The notes: generated by a model from the letters alone, not told the origin. DNA of 64,000 nt from Erigeron canadensis (GCF_010389155.1 NC_057768.1:12460501-12524500); one strand, 5' to 3'. Positions 11,241-23,287 are shown, counted from the stretch's first letter. A program made the numbers and translations.

Positions 11241-11721
11241 TACAAGTTGTTAGTCCCAAGTATTACTAATTGGGTGCTGAAGACACCTCTATGTCAATGG
11301 TGAGTGTACTTTGCAACACAATCACTTAATCTGGATGTGACCAGTTTAGAGTGATTGTGCACCAGGTAATCTGGAGGTTTACTTATTAAGATGACAATGT
11401 AAATAAGTAAATACAATGCAATAGATATAAGTGACAAGTATCTATATTGATGAGACAATATGTATTTTTCAAGTGTATTTTATTTATTGATTGTTAAATA
11501 AAATACAAGGTTGTTGTGGAACCAAGATAATACAAAGATGTAAATATCCTAACAACCTATGAAATACAATTGATCTATACTTGGAAATTCTCTTAACAAT
11601 CGAAACACTTAAAGTTGTGAAATGTTCCTTTTTGCGATTGAGAGAATATTGCACAAGTTCATCAACAATATTGCAGAAAGTAAGTGTTTGCAAAGTTGTT
11701 GAAATACTTGGGCAAGGACCT

Positions 11722-11731
11722 CTATTTATAG
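11722..11731 (-). promoter_or_regulatory. TATA box of the Copia-3 LTR
   Basis: On the minus strand this reads CTATAAATAG followed by AGGTCCTTGCC, a textbook plant TATA context. It supports the minus orientation of this LTR. Confidence 0.65.
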
Positions 11732-11791
11732 TCGAAGGTTGAGCATTGGGATCTCAACTTCGATGTACAAATATGGTTGACAGCACATAAA

Positions 11792-11812
11792 AATATTAGT
11801 AAATAATTCTTT
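11792..11812. repeat. Target-site duplication of the LINE (left copy)
   Basis: Starts AATATTAGTAAATAATTCTT; 21 bp identical to 17668-17688. A duplication this long is typical of target-primed reverse transcription. Confidence 0.95.
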
Positions 11813-12015
11813 TTTTCGGTAAAGGGCGTCACCCCTGGTTAGATTTATATATATTCAGAAGCATTACAAATCATGCGCATTGACAGAGTATTAATACGGA
11901 AGTTCAAACATGTGAAAACACAACCTAGCTCCAAGCAACGACAAACCATCGCTGAAGCACCCAACTAGTTACAAAAACTAGAAACAAATATACAAGAGAC
12001 ACCACACAAAAAACA

Positions 12016-15000
12016 TTAAGTAGCGACCACCAAGCTTGGCAGATTCCATGTCTCCCGCATTTTACCAACTCGAGAATTCTGTTTGAACTTTAAAGTAATC
12101 AACTTTAGTCGAACAGTTCCAAGGATAACTTCCATCAATTGTTGAGGCGATCTCTTACTCTTTTTCATGAATAGTCTTGAGTTACGCTCTTGCCAAATAT
12201 AGTAAGACGTAGAAGCCAAAACTAATTTCTTCACAAAATTCTCAGCCGATTTCTTTATAGCTGTGGGAATAATGCTTGCAACAATATCATTCCAATCCAC
12301 CCAAGGAACATGGATTGTTGCTCTTGCACAAACACCGATCCAGACCTGCATAGAATAGGTAGATTGAAAGAAAAGATGGTCATGAGAATCAGCCTGTAAT
12401 TCACATAGCGTGCACACCAGAGGGGCAGCCAAGCCATTCGGAACATCCCATAGTCGAAGAAGATCTTGTGTTTTTAGTTTTTTCTTCATGACTAGCCATA
12501 GATGAAACGCATGTTTCGGAATACATTGAGGATACCAAACGACATGAAACCAGTCTACTTCCACAATCCTAGGACGAATATCATTCCAAACCGTCTCCAC
12601 TGAAAAAACTTGTAAAGTACCATCGCTTCCTTTCCAATATAGTGCATCTGGTATAACATTAGATAAGCTAGGAGGATTTAGATTTTGGAATCTGTCTTTC
12701 CAAGCTTGAGGCCAATTCCAATCATTTCCAGTAACGAGACCAGAAACCGATGAAGATAACTGATATCTTGCAGCATATATTTGTCAAGGAGTGAGGATGT
12801 CAATTAGCGGGCTAATAGGACACCAGTTATCATACCAAGCTGACGTAGTTTTGCCATCTCCTACTTTTGAGCAGATAAAACGCCTAATAATAGGACGTAA
12901 TTGAAGCATTTTTCGCCAACTCCAAGCCATATTACCTCGATAAGGAGCATCCCAAAAGTTTGTTTGTCATAACTTATACATATGAATCTATCTTACCCAA
13001 AGAGATTCTTTATGAGTAAATAGGTTCCATATATGAACCGATAAAAGGGCTACATTGAAACTCTCAAGTCGCCTAATACCCAATCCCCCTTTTGATTTCG
13101 GTAAACAGACAACGTCCCAAGCAACTTTCGCCTGACCTCGTTTAAGTTTCCCTTGCGACCAAAGGAAACCCCGCAATAAATGTTCAATTTCCTGAATAAT
13201 TCTGCTCGGGAGCATAAACATCGTAGACCAATATACATGCATAGAGGAAAGAACAGATTGTACCAGTTGGAGATGACCCGCAAATGATAAGAACTTGTTC
13301 TTGCAATCAGAAATTCTGTCTTGTACTCTTTCAACCAGTTCTCTACAATCGCTGTAAATCAATCGAGTGGAAACAAGTGGAACACCAAGATACTTAACCG
13401 GGAGCTTACCTTCAGCAAATGGTAGAACATTTAATATTGCGAGCTTCACATGATTAAGTTAGGAGCTTACCTTTAGGCAAGCTAGGAGCTAACCCAGACG
13501 TTGCTTTAAACTCATCCAAAGCCTTCATAACTACTGTGGCAGACTTGACATCAGCATGTAGAAAAATAATTAAGTCGTCTGCAAAACAGAGGTTAATAAT
13601 ATCCAACTCTTCACTTTGTGGATGATAAGTAAAATCACCCGATTTAGAAACTTTCCTCTTTAGCAATAGCGTTAAGACCTCCATGACAAGAGTAAAGAGA
13701 TAAGGCGATAATGAGTCACCTTGTCTCAACCCTCGCTTTCCCGCAAAAAATCCATGTAACGATCCGTTAATACTTAGAGAGAATGATGGGGTCGCAACAC
13801 ACATCATAATCCAATGAATCATATGAGGATGGAAACCAAATTCAATGAGAATCCTCTTTAAAACACGCCAATCAACAGTATCATAAGCCTTTTGAATATC
13901 AACCTTGAAAGCACATCTAGACGTACCTCTATCCAAGTAATAATTATGCATCAAATTCTGAGTAAGCTGAATATTGTAAAAGATCCGCCTTCCAGGCACG
14001 AAAGCTGATTGATTAAGACTAACCAGAACCGATAAAGAATCCTTCTATCTATTTGCAATGACTTTAGTAATGCATTTGAATATAACATTGCATAAAGAAA
14101 TCGGTCTATAGTCTGTAATTCTGGTCGGAGATGCAACTTTGGGTAAGAAAGATATGATAGTATGATTAACTTCTTTGAGCAACTTACCTGGAACAAAGAA
14201 ATCCCTTACCGATTCAATAACACTAGGACCAATAACATCCCAAGAACTCTTGAAAAACGCCACAGAAAAACCATCAGGCCCTGGAGCTTTCTCGTCGCCC
14301 ATATCAAAAATTGCCAACATCAGTAATAGCTTTGACCATCTCCATAGCCCAATTAGGTGACAGTTTCTTATCAAAAAGATCATCATAATCAAATCGAGAA
14401 ACCTGCCCAGGAGAACCAATGAAAGACTTATAATGCGCAACAAACGCAGGACCAACATCATCCCCATCGAATTGAACACCATCAGCATCAACAACAAAGT
14501 CGATCCTATGTAGCCTTCACAACTTGATGAAAATATGATGAATTCGAGTCACCCACACGAAGCCACTCAACCTTAGCCTTTTGCTTTAAAAATCTTTCTT
14601 CATCAAGAACCGCATCATTAAAAGCTTGAAGATAAGCAGCTTCCTCGTCTCTTAGATCAGAGTTTAATGGATCTTTATCAATTGCCTTTTGAACCTCGTC
14701 CAATTCAAATCGTAGTTTAGTCACCTTCTCATGAAGATTACCCTTCTTGTATAATAACTTGCGCATAACGAGTTTCAAAGACCTTAACTTTTTAACCACC
14801 TTGTACATCGGAAAGCCCTCCAAATCTTCTTTCCAAGCATCTTCAACTACATTTTTAAAATCCTTATGATGGATTAGAACATTGGCAAATTTGAAAGGCT
14901 TTGGCTTGAATTTCGACTTCATTAGAATACACAAGATCGCTGGAGCATGATCAGACATTCGGAACGGCTGAAACAAAGCATAAGCTCCAACAAAATCAGA

Positions 15001-15635
15001 AATGAAAACTGGATTAGCCATAATCCTATCCAACTTTTTCAAAACGCCATTCCCTTTTTCGGTTTCTGATTCCACGTAAAATGTAAACCCATGCTTTTAA
15101 CATCAGAAACTTCTAATTCATCGGCACATTCTTTAAATTCTCGCATTGCAATATCAATTCTAGATGGATTGACAACTTTGTCATTAAGGAAAAGAGCCGC
15201 ATTAAAATATCCCATTAAAATCCATGGTTTACTACCCACAAACGACTTATGAGCCAATAGATTATTCCATAGTTGTCTTCTTTCAGTGTAAGAGTTATGA
15301 GCATAAATTACTGAACATTGCATTACCTTTTTATCATGTTTGAAGAATAACTGAGAATGAACAACCTGATCCGATTGTGAAAGGACCATGACATCTACTA
15401 AATCAGGATTCCAACCAATTATGATTTGAGACCCTTTGAAACAAAGGTTACCATTAGACGTCCACTGCCATTGTTTAAAAACTTGACTACACAACTCTTC
15501 CAATTGAGAAACAGCCACATGAGATTCAAGAATAGCACACACAGATAGTTTATTTTCATTAATTACCTGTCGAATCTCATTCTGTTTTGGGGTTTGATTC
15601 AAACCCCTAATATTCCAAGATGCGACACTATACAT
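12016..15635 (-). pseudogene. LINE ORF2: endonuclease, reverse transcriptase, zf-RVT
   Basis: The start MYSVASWNIRGLN opens the APE-type endonuclease, with conserved E in ILESHV and H in MSDHAPAIL. The usual GDFN reads MGYFNAAL, a D-to-Y change at a catalytic position. A frameshift near 15060 splits the endonuclease. RT follows, with APGPDGF, SFLPKV, DYRPISLCNV, KVDIQKAYDTVDW, GLRQGDSLSP and the catalytic FADD in INLCFADDLIIF. A thumb-like region (12988-13449) and a zf-RVT domain (12016-12600, HLWLVMKKKLKTQDLL and CTLCELQADSHDHLFF) close it. No RNase H follows. Further stops near 14045 and 13450 and a gap at 12600-12990 break the frame. The ORF2 start overlaps the ORF1 stop by 8 nt. Confidence 0.92.
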
Positions 15636-17360
15636 GGGTAATTCCTGTTACGGGAGTGCTTGCCCCCTCAGTACTTGCCATAAATTCAGCGTGCTCATCA
15701 TACACAACCTCGGCCTCATCATCGCTATCATCATAAGAAGTCTGAGTTTGTGTCGATAATGGGTCACTCTCCATGTTTCCATCCAAGAATACCTCAGCGT
15801 TATCACCAGCTAAGAAATCATAACTATTTTTCAGGGGAATATCTTTATTAACTCTTGACATATCATCACTTTGTTTAAATGACGATGCTACATTCTGCTT
15901 CGATGGTATTGCTTTATAAACAAAGTGTGGCTTAGGCTTGCTAAGCTTAACTCCTTCAACTTGTCTCTCCTGTTGAACAACCTTTCCTTTTTTCTTTTTC
16001 CTTGAAATCGTAGTAAATCCCCCCTCGTCTTGAGGAATTTCGACTTGAGTAGTCTATTTAGGTAATTTAGGACATTGGTCACTTTCATGATTAAATACCT
16101 TGCATGTAACACAACGAGGAGGTTTCCATTGATACTCAATTTGTATAACTTGCTTTGAAAAACCATCTCCAATCATATTAGGAATTCCAACGGTCAATTC
16201 AGATTTAATATCATTTTAAGCATCCAATTCAATTAAAGCCAAAGCAAAACTACTACGACCCCATGATTCAGTACACATGGAACTCGTACAATCATCCAAA
16301 GCAACAGGTCTACCAATCTTGGTCGCCAACATGCTAAGACCATCTTCTGTAAAGAGAACAAGTGGAACATTGTGTAACTTAACCTAGACAGGCACCTTCT
16401 TAACATTATATATACTGAAGTCAGGAGTCCACACATTCAAGAAAAGAGGTACTGAATGGATTAACCAAGGTCCAAGTTCCAATACTTTATCCATCCCTGA
16501 TTTCTCCTCAAATTTAAAGAAGAATAGACCTATGAGTTCATCATAATACGCTTATACCGTATTTAGCCCAAGCATTCTTTACATAATTTTCAACAACGGG
16601 GAAAGCAAGTCGTTTTCCAAGGAAATAACCAACTAAGGTATTATCATATTTGCCATTAGCTGAGATAATAGTCTCTTTTGGAATAAGCAAATCAATACCT
16701 TCAATGTTCGAGTCAACCTCTAAAGTACGAAAATTAACCTTCTTCTTTTTAATAGGCTCAGATTGCACAACTTTTGCATATGAAGCAGGCTTCTCCCTAT
16801 CAACCCCTTCATGTATTTTGCTCGTTTCATCAAGTTTAGGTTGATCAAAATCAGCACCTACAACAGGATGATTTGAAACAAAAGAAAAATCTGATCTATT
16901 TGCAAACATAAAATTCATATTAGACTCACTAGCTATAGTTGCTTCACCCTCATTGACTTCCTTATTCTTTTCGTTATCATTACCTGAGGGTTCTGCAACC
17001 TTTCCATGATCAGCAACAAAGGGATAACCATGTTTGAGATATTCCTTGTCACTAGAAATATCGTTCTTCTTCGAATTCTGATCACCTTCCATTGGCTGAT
17101 CACCACCAGGATTATCCTTCCTCACTTGCAGCAGGTCGACTCTCCGCATCACTAGGATTTTTTGGTGTAGAATCACCACCTGGTTTATCTTGTTTCACGT
17201 CCTTTGCAGCATGTTCTCTTCCCTCATCACCAGAGGTGGACGTTTTTCTAGGGTTTGTATTTTTCAATATTGAACGAACAGGCATACGCTTCCCATCAAT
17301 ATTCTTAATTTTAGCAGCAATATCCGGAGGCTGATTCTTATTAGTATTCATTCTCTCCAT
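15628..17360 (-). pseudogene. LINE ORF1: RNA-binding protein with CCHC knuckle
   Basis: Begins MERMNTNKNQPPDIAAKIKN. An acidic, low-complexity N-terminus leads into a DUF4283-type region (NTLVGYFLGKRLAFPVVENY, GPWLIQSVPLFL, VPVWVKLHNVP-like with a stop at the W). A CCHC knuckle CVTCKVFNHESDQC follows near 16110, and the C-terminus is acidic. Plant L1 ORF1 proteins bind the LINE RNA. In-frame stops or frame changes occur near 17110, 16540, 16390, 16215 and 16055. The stop codon overlaps the ORF2 start (ATGTATAG), an arrangement that could allow reinitiation. Confidence 0.85.
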
Positions 17361-17667
17361 ATCAAATTAACCCATGCAATCAAAAGGAACATGATCAACG
17401 AAAAAAAAAAGAGACTACGTGAAGAACAAAAAAAGAAAACCCTAAGTCTAAGAACCCTAATTCGAAATCTGAAACTCAAAATCAATTAGTGGACCAGGTA
17501 ATCTCAAGGTATAACCCCGCAGGACCGAGTAACCCAATCCACTAATCAATCCGAAACAACAAGACTTAGATTAGGGTAAAGACGAATTAAAAAAGAGATG
17601 GAAGTGATGAACTAGGATCGGCATTCTTAGAGAGAGATTAGGGTTTTTGGATAAATTCTGAGACATC

Positions 17668-17688
17668 AATATTAGTAAATAATTCTTT
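17668..17688. repeat. Target-site duplication of the LINE (right copy)
   Basis: All 21 bases match 11792-11812. Confidence 0.95.
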
Positions 17689-18101
17689 GTGTGTGTGTTA
17701 AATAAAGTAAGACAAAAGGTTACTTTATTCAACCACTCTACATCTTTGCACTTTTATCTACAGACAAGATTATTATCCGGGTAAAAGGATGTAGTGTAAA
17801 AGGTCTTCCTCGTAATCAGTGTAAAGCTTTGTAAAGACATTTACACTGGAGGATCTCCAGTTGATTAATCTGGTAGAAAGTCAACAGGGTTTCGCTGCCA
17901 TTACCTTTCTCTTTCTTCCACTTGTTGTCTTTGACTCCAACTGGAATGTCTTCAGATTGTTGTGCTTCAGATCTCAACTGGAGGAAGTCGTCAGTTGCAT
18001 AAACTGTACATTGCAACTGGACTTCAAATATTTCAGACAATTCTTCATGCTCTCCGGATGCAACTGGAGAGATCCAGATTTCAGCAAAACTGGACCTAAC
18101 A

Positions 18102-18113
18102 AATTCCCCCTAA
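18102..18113 (-). other. Polypurine tract of Copia-3
   Basis: Minus strand TTAGGGGGAATT directly precedes the LTR start TGTTAGGTCC. It is the expected plus-strand primer site, and it confirms the element body lies to the right. Confidence 0.8.
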
Positions 18114-18374
18114 TTATCCTGAAATATTGCCAAGTATTTTCAAACTTGTTTCTATACAAGTGTAAGTTTGAAATACTTGTGTTTGATAAAACCTATTAAT
18201 TTTCCAAGGCATTTTTATAGATCATCAAATGCCTCGGGTTCAATTTTAATTGTTTGTAGATCTTATCAGTTATCTAACTTGTGGGTTACAATCTGGCAAG
18301 TTGTATATACATAATTTTACAATGAAGTTACAAGAAAGTAAATAAAATTACAAGCAGATAGATAGAAGGAAAAC

Positions 18375-19526
18375 TTATAAAGATGGCCTTTCACCAGTTT
18401 TCCTTCTTTTGGCAACAGATGAAATTGGCTGCTTATCCTCCCGATCAAACTTCAGTCTTTCTTCAACATTTTCCTTGAACTTGATAATGTTTTGCAATAC
18501 ATATTCCCAGCCTTTTTCAGCTTTGTTCTTGTGTTGCCTTTTCTCCAACAAGTTCAGCATCTTCTCATGCTCTGAATGGTCGTACTGGTGGACATCAGGA
18601 TTCTCAGTTGTTCTTGTTGGCTCTCCAAAGTATTGAACCTTAATCACGAAGCATTTGGCACCAGGTTTGATTGACACTTGCATATCTTGGATCTTGCCTT
18701 TATTGTACCTTCCACGAAGTTCATCTGACAAATAGGTGCGAGCCTCAGATTCATTAGTTAATTTAATCTGGCTCGTGCTTAGTTTATGAGTAGCTGCTTG
18801 AATATCTTCATTTGTTGGTTCAGATGGCTCTACCCAAGTCCTCAGGTTTGCATCTCTGGGCAAAGCTTTTTTTTTTTCTTACCCTTAAACTTGGGTGGAT
18901 TTAATACTTGTTTGACCACTTTCTTCACTTGTTCAATACGTTTAAGAATCCCTTCTGACCTTATCTCTTTTGCCTTCTCCACTGATACATTCAAACACTT
19001 GGCATCAAGACTAGCTTCATCGTTTTGATAGTGTTTGTCCAGTTCTACTTCCAACATTTCCTTCAGGGCATTGGCAATCCTTGTATCTTCTTTTATTTTC
19101 TTGTACTCCAACAGTTGCAAGCCAAGGAGTTGTGCATCCGTTACATCAATAAGAGTGGGTGGGAGAGTTTTCCTTGATTCAAACTGATTGACTTTCATTT
19201 GTTTCTTCCTCTCCTTGACCAGATACCCAATCCTTGCTAATTTCTGACTTTCGTTTTCAGTAACTGGAGGCAATTGGTCAACATTGCCAGTTTCAAACAT
19301 AGGTGCATCAGTGGCCAACTTCTTAGAATCATCAGTTGCAATGGCCTTTCCCTTGTCCACAATCCCCCTTACATCAACATCATCAAACTGTTCAATCACC
19401 TGGCCACCAGCTTCAGTACTGGCGGCAACAACAACCTGACTAGCTTCAGTACTAGTCCCAATAGTAACTACTAACTCTTTCCTAGTGGACTTGGGGATTT
19501 CAACAGCAATAGTAGAGGTATGCACT
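18375..19526 (-). pseudogene. Copia-3 post-pol ORF, C-terminal half
   Basis: This continues the ORF at 50765-53130. Across the GCACT target site the codons join as ...GERSV|HTSTIAVEIPK. Visible parts are a coiled-coil/charged region (LLEYKKIKEDTRIANALKEM), a lysine block NPPKFKGKKKKK, then RDANLRTWVEPSEPTNEDIQ and a basic end REDKQPISSVAKRRKTGERP. A run of 11 T on the plus strand (about 18869-18879) shifts the frame inside the lysine block. This is a typical homopolymer slip, and restoring frame there gives one continuous protein. The basic tail could be a nuclear signal. Function unknown. The 18114-18374 gap to the PPT shows no gene. Confidence 0.75.
19522..19526. repeat. Target-site duplication GCACT of Gypsy-1 (left)
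   Basis: GCACT abuts the LTR end TGTAACACC at 19527 and matches 50765-50769 at the far side. Confidence 0.95.
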
Positions 19527-22518
19527 TGTAACACCCCAACTAAGGCAGAACGATGAGATGTATAGAAAGTCGAGTATTCAAAACAAAAGATTATAAATAA
19601 CATTCACCATAGCTTTATTTGATAAAAAGAATTTACAAATGTACAAGCATGTGAACCAATTTCCTAGTACAAAGGCGTCCACCATACTTGGATATTAAGT
19701 TCACGAAACAAATATCAAGCACATGAATAGTATACTACAATGATCAAGGCGGATTCCATTTTCCCTCACAAGGTTTGATATTTGACTCCAAAGTGCAATG
19801 CAAATAATCATGAAGCATATAAATCCTAATGCTTAAGCTTATTTCCTAAAAAGCATGAAGAAAAAGTGTCAACTACGAAAACGTAGTTGTTGAGTGCATA
19901 GGTTTTTATATAAATCTTGGTACATGCCCATTTTAACACTTAGAAAGTATATTATTGTTACATTTCGAAGTTCCCAAACCATAAGACCGATAAAATTCTC
20001 ATATCAAACCATCAAGCTTTCCAAATACTATAATGTCATTTCAAGACTTGGAAGAATTCATGGTAACTTATAAAGTTCTCATTTATCAAAATCATTATGA
20101 GAGAAAATATATCAATCGATTTATCGTATATCATACCCAAAATCATTCGGTTATCAATATTCCATTAACACCAAATTCAACAACTTTCAAGATTCCATAT
20201 AGGGTCCAATACCCAAACCGTATGTTCAATTCATAATATTCAACATAATAATATCAATTTCATTTAGTTACAAGGGCATAATTCAACTTTTGATGAGTAA
20301 ATGCTTGAGCCACTACTACTACTACCATTTTATCAAGTCCAACAATATATATATAATTCATTGCATAGTACAAGCTGTCAATCAAGTGCCGTATTAATAT
20401 TAATAGGGTCGTGCCATGGAGACTACCATTTAAATTTAAGGTAGCTAGAGCACCACTATGGTCGGACTGGAAGTGGGTCGTCACAAAGGCAACCAACCTT
20501 CCACCGTTACACTTATGGGTGGGTGGACAAAACCTAGTTGCGCAACTATCTAATTACAGGCCTCTACTTTCGGGGTAAATAGTAGTGTACCGAAAGAAAA
20601 CGGGTTGACAGAACTCAAGCTCATCATTAAACATTTATCACATTGAACATACGAGACAATTTCATTTCATAATCATATTATCAAGAATCATTTCATATAT
20701 ATGTATATAAAAGCAATTTCATTTATATATCATGCTTTTTACTCCGATAGTTAAACACATAAAATAGTTGAAAAGGGGGATATGACTCACCTTGATATGC
20801 CGAGCATTATATCTATTTATCCAAAATGGGTACTTCCCATCTATTGCTTCCTTGATCATATATTCCATCATGGTCCTCATCCACATTTCAAAGCCAAGAG
20901 CCCTACGAGAGGACTACTATACATAAATTCCTATCTTAAGCCATTACCTATAAATGCCACTTTCATTATGTTGCTATAAATTGTGGGATCCAAGTATATT
21001 GCTAACATTCGCATCATTTTGGTTGTAGAGATTTATAGTGAGAAAGGTTACTTTCATTACATGCGTAGTTATAAGTTGTTAGATTTTCGGTAACTTGGCT
21101 TCATTTATGGTTTCACTTGATATATTAGGTTATCATATAGAAATGCCATATTCAGTTATGTTATCCTTATTTATCATTTGTTGTGTAACCGATTTTAGCG
21201 CAAATTAGCATTTGTGATATCAATATATATCTTGGTTAACATAATTACTTATGCTTATCTCACTTAATTATCTTTGTTTTATTTTGATTACACTTATCTC
21301 ATGAAATTCGTTTAAGTGTTATGGGCCATTATCAATTGGGCCAAAATGTGATGGGTTTTTAAATAACTTGGGCTTAATTTATTTTATTGGGCTTAACCTT
21401 ATTTTGGTTATGTGCTTCATGGGTTATATTGGTTATTGGACTTTATGGTTTGTTGCGCCAACTGGGCCTACTGATTTATGGTTCTATGGGTTTAGTATTT
21501 GGGCTGGGCTAGCCCATTATGGTCTTTAGTGCATCTTTTCGCCCATTATACGAATGGTTAGTTTCCTTTCAAATTTTCTGTTTTTAATTCAGAGTTTTAT
21601 GAAATGTTGGCTACTATTTTGGGGTCAAGCCGAATCATTTGGACCTTCATGATTTTTACACAATGACTTATATGTATCTAGTATTTTTGTGAATTTTTGG
21701 TGAATTTTTAGATGATGTTTGGTTTCCTTAAAAATTATCCAAACACAAACTGTCCCGAATGGGCACTGCTTGTGACATCAGAAGTTTCATAAAAGTTCTT
21801 GATGTTCTGATTGTTAGAAAAATCCCATGATTTTATTTTAAGTTCAAAACGCATAGAATATACTTTATACCAAGTATGACCTCCTGGAAGCTTATGGATT
21901 AGGAGATAAAAATTGTTAAAGTTTATAAAATATTCATACCAAATTACAGTTTTGACCAGTTTCAGTAGAAAAATCATATCTCTCGTTTGGTTCAGTATTT
22001 TTGAGTAATTCCAGTTGGAGGTTAAACTTAACTCTTTTATCTACAACTTTTATTTTGAAAGTTTTGCCTGAAACAGACCTCACATGCTCAGTTTATTCAG
22101 TACAAGACAGAAGACCAATTCTGTCAGAATGTTTATTGGTTAATGCATCCCACCAATGGTGTTGGTTGTTTGTTTTAGCCTCTAAATTACCACCAACAAG
22201 ATTATCACTTACTTTTGTATCTCTTAACATCAAATATACAGATTTCAAACAAATTTCAAGATCATTCATCATCATTTTTAACTGAACTTATACAAAACAT
22301 AATTGATAATCATGATTCTTGCCAAACCATCTCTTGATCATCCTAAAAACAACATGCATGTAAAGCTCTTGTATTTTCTCAACATAAAATGCATTATTTA
22401 CTTGTAAAAGACATATTTACTGATAATCAAACTCAAAAGCATTAATGGATCATTGAAAAATTTATAGATAAAGATGTATTAAAATCGGTTTTGAGAGAAC
22501 AACCTTAGATGATGAAAA
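19527..22518 (-). mobile_element. 3' LTR of Gypsy-1, truncated
   Basis: Aligns by eye with 22723-22904 plus 46064-46553 plus 47304-49608, with scattered substitutions and small indels. Alignment stops sharply after GATGAAAA (22518 against 49608). About 1.16 kb of the LTR upstream end is therefore deleted together with nearly all of the internal region. No gene inside; small ORFs at 20033-20236 and 22001-22285 recur in the other LTR and show no coding features. Confidence 0.9.
19870..19889 (-). other. Conserved LTR hairpin (Gypsy-1 3' LTR)
   Basis: CAACTACG-AAAA-CGTAGTTG is a perfect 8-bp stem. In element sense it follows a CTCAA/CTCAC word and precedes a TTTTTAGG tract. The 5' LTR copy is at 46232-46251. 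Confidence 0.7.
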
Positions 22519-22705
22519 TCAGTTTTACATGGTTCTCTCATAATTAAACGTAAATTCATGACTTTACGTTTAATTATGGTCCCACCATGTAAAGCTCAAA
22601 CTAACCCGCTCAACCATATGCTCGACTAGACTATAAAAATCGTTTTGAAAAGTGGCGATAGTTTTGAAATTCCCGGAGGAACTACAATGTTCTTTATAAC
22701 CTTAG
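22519..22705 (-). other. Residual internal region of Gypsy-1
   Basis: This is all that remains between the PBS and the deletion breakpoint. It has no ORF and contains the long inverted repeat at 22524-22593. Confidence 0.75.
22524..22593. repeat. 70-bp foldback: two 31-bp arms, 8-bp loop
   Basis: The inner arm CATAATTAAACGTAAA (22539-22554) pairs perfectly with 22563-22578. The outer arm TTTACATGGT (22524-22533) pairs perfectly with 22584-22593. Only a 5-bp internal block is unpaired. It starts 6 bp from the point where the two Gypsy-1 LTRs stop aligning. Confidence 0.9.
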
Positions 22706-22717
22706 GCTCTGATACCA
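22706..22717 (-). other. Primer binding site of Gypsy-1
   Basis: Minus strand TGGTATCAGAGC, initiator tRNA-Met type, five bases inside the LTR edge at 22723. It identifies the right-hand LTR as the 5' LTR. Confidence 0.85.
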
Positions 22718-22722
22718 TTTTC

Positions 22723-22904
22723 TGTAACACCCCAACTAAGGCGGAACGATGAGATGTATAGAAAGTCGAGTATTCAAAACAAAGGTTTATAAATAACATT
22801 CACGATAGCTTTATTTGATAAAAAGAATTTACAAATGTACAAGCATGTGAACCAATTTCCAAGTACAAATGCGTCCACCATACTTGGATATTAAGTTCAC
22901 GACA
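22723..22904 (-). mobile_element. 5' LTR of Gypsy-1, fragment 1 (U5 end)
   Basis: Starts TGTAACACCCC and matches 19527-19706 closely. It is interrupted by Copia-4 at 22905 and continues at 46064. Confidence 0.92.
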
Positions 22905-23150
22905 TGTAGGGTCCTACGGTTGCGCGGATCGTAATAAGACGTGATTCGTTATGTCAAGAGTACGGAATCCTCTTGAGATAACTAGATTGCTATTGCCTTT
23001 TGCTGATTAATGAGTAATTAATCAACCCAATGAGATGCACAAGGCTTGTGGTTCGTGTAGGAGGTCACACGAAGGAACAATTAACCTTAATTCGTGTATA
23101 TTCAAAAAGATTCAATTAATGATTAACCTAATTTCGTAGATTAGGTTGTG

Positions 23151-23160
23151 TATTTATACT
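23151..23160 (-). promoter_or_regulatory. TATA box of the Copia-4 3' LTR
   Basis: Minus strand AGTATAAATA. The same box is at 45637-45646 in the 5' LTR and at 47038-47047 in the solo LTR. Confidence 0.7.
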
Positions 23161-23234
23161 AATAGGTATTGGATCGTGTGGGCTTTGGCCTTAATTAGAT
23201 AATTAGGCTCGAAAATAACAATAACCAATCTACT

Positions 23235-23287
23235 TCGTGTTGACGTCAGCACGAGGGTAATCCTTCATGCTGATGACGTCAGCACGA
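23235..23287. promoter_or_regulatory. Paired TGACGTCA palindromes upstream of TATA
   Basis: The copies at 23235-23254 and 23268-23287 match the CGTGCTGACGTCAGCACG family and share a perfect TGACGTCA core. TGACG is the binding core of plant TGA-type bZIP factors, and two such cores near a TATA box resemble as-1-like enhancers. Binding here is an inference. Confidence 0.55.

Larger units (their letters stand above)
11813..17667 (-). mobile_element. Full-length L1-type LINE (about 5.85 kb), inactive
   Basis: On the minus strand the order is a 5' UTR (17361-17667), ORF1 (17360-15628), ORF2 (15635-12016) and a short 3' UTR ending CCCTTTACCG plus an A-tract at 11813. Perfect 21-bp duplications flank it. 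The 5' end is apparently complete, which is uncommon because most LINE copies are 5'-truncated. Both ORFs carry stops and frameshifts, so the copy is dead. It split the Copia-3 LTR, so it is younger than Copia-3. Confidence 0.95.
11248..18101 (-). mobile_element. 3' LTR of Copia-3 (about 978 bp), split by a LINE
   Basis: The ends are inverted, TGTTAG at 11248 and CTAACA ending at 18101. The LTR itself is 11248-11812 plus 17689-18101. The rest is the LINE and one copy of its target duplication. A minus-strand PPT adjoins the right end and a minus-strand TATA lies at 11722-11731. This LTR is therefore the downstream LTR of a minus-oriented element whose body lies to the right. Its 5' LTR is outside the window. 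Copia-3's outer target duplicate may be CAAGT (11243-11247). Confidence 0.75.

Noticed and set aside
11248..18101. The LTR read as the 3' LTR of the plus-strand Copia-2
   Set aside because: The Copia-2 5' LTR (6676-6952) has a different sequence, and TATA plus PPT show this LTR is minus-oriented.
22001..22285. 94-codon ORF repeated almost identically at 49091-49375
   Set aside because: Its conservation is explained by the two positions being the two LTRs of Gypsy-1, not by coding selection.
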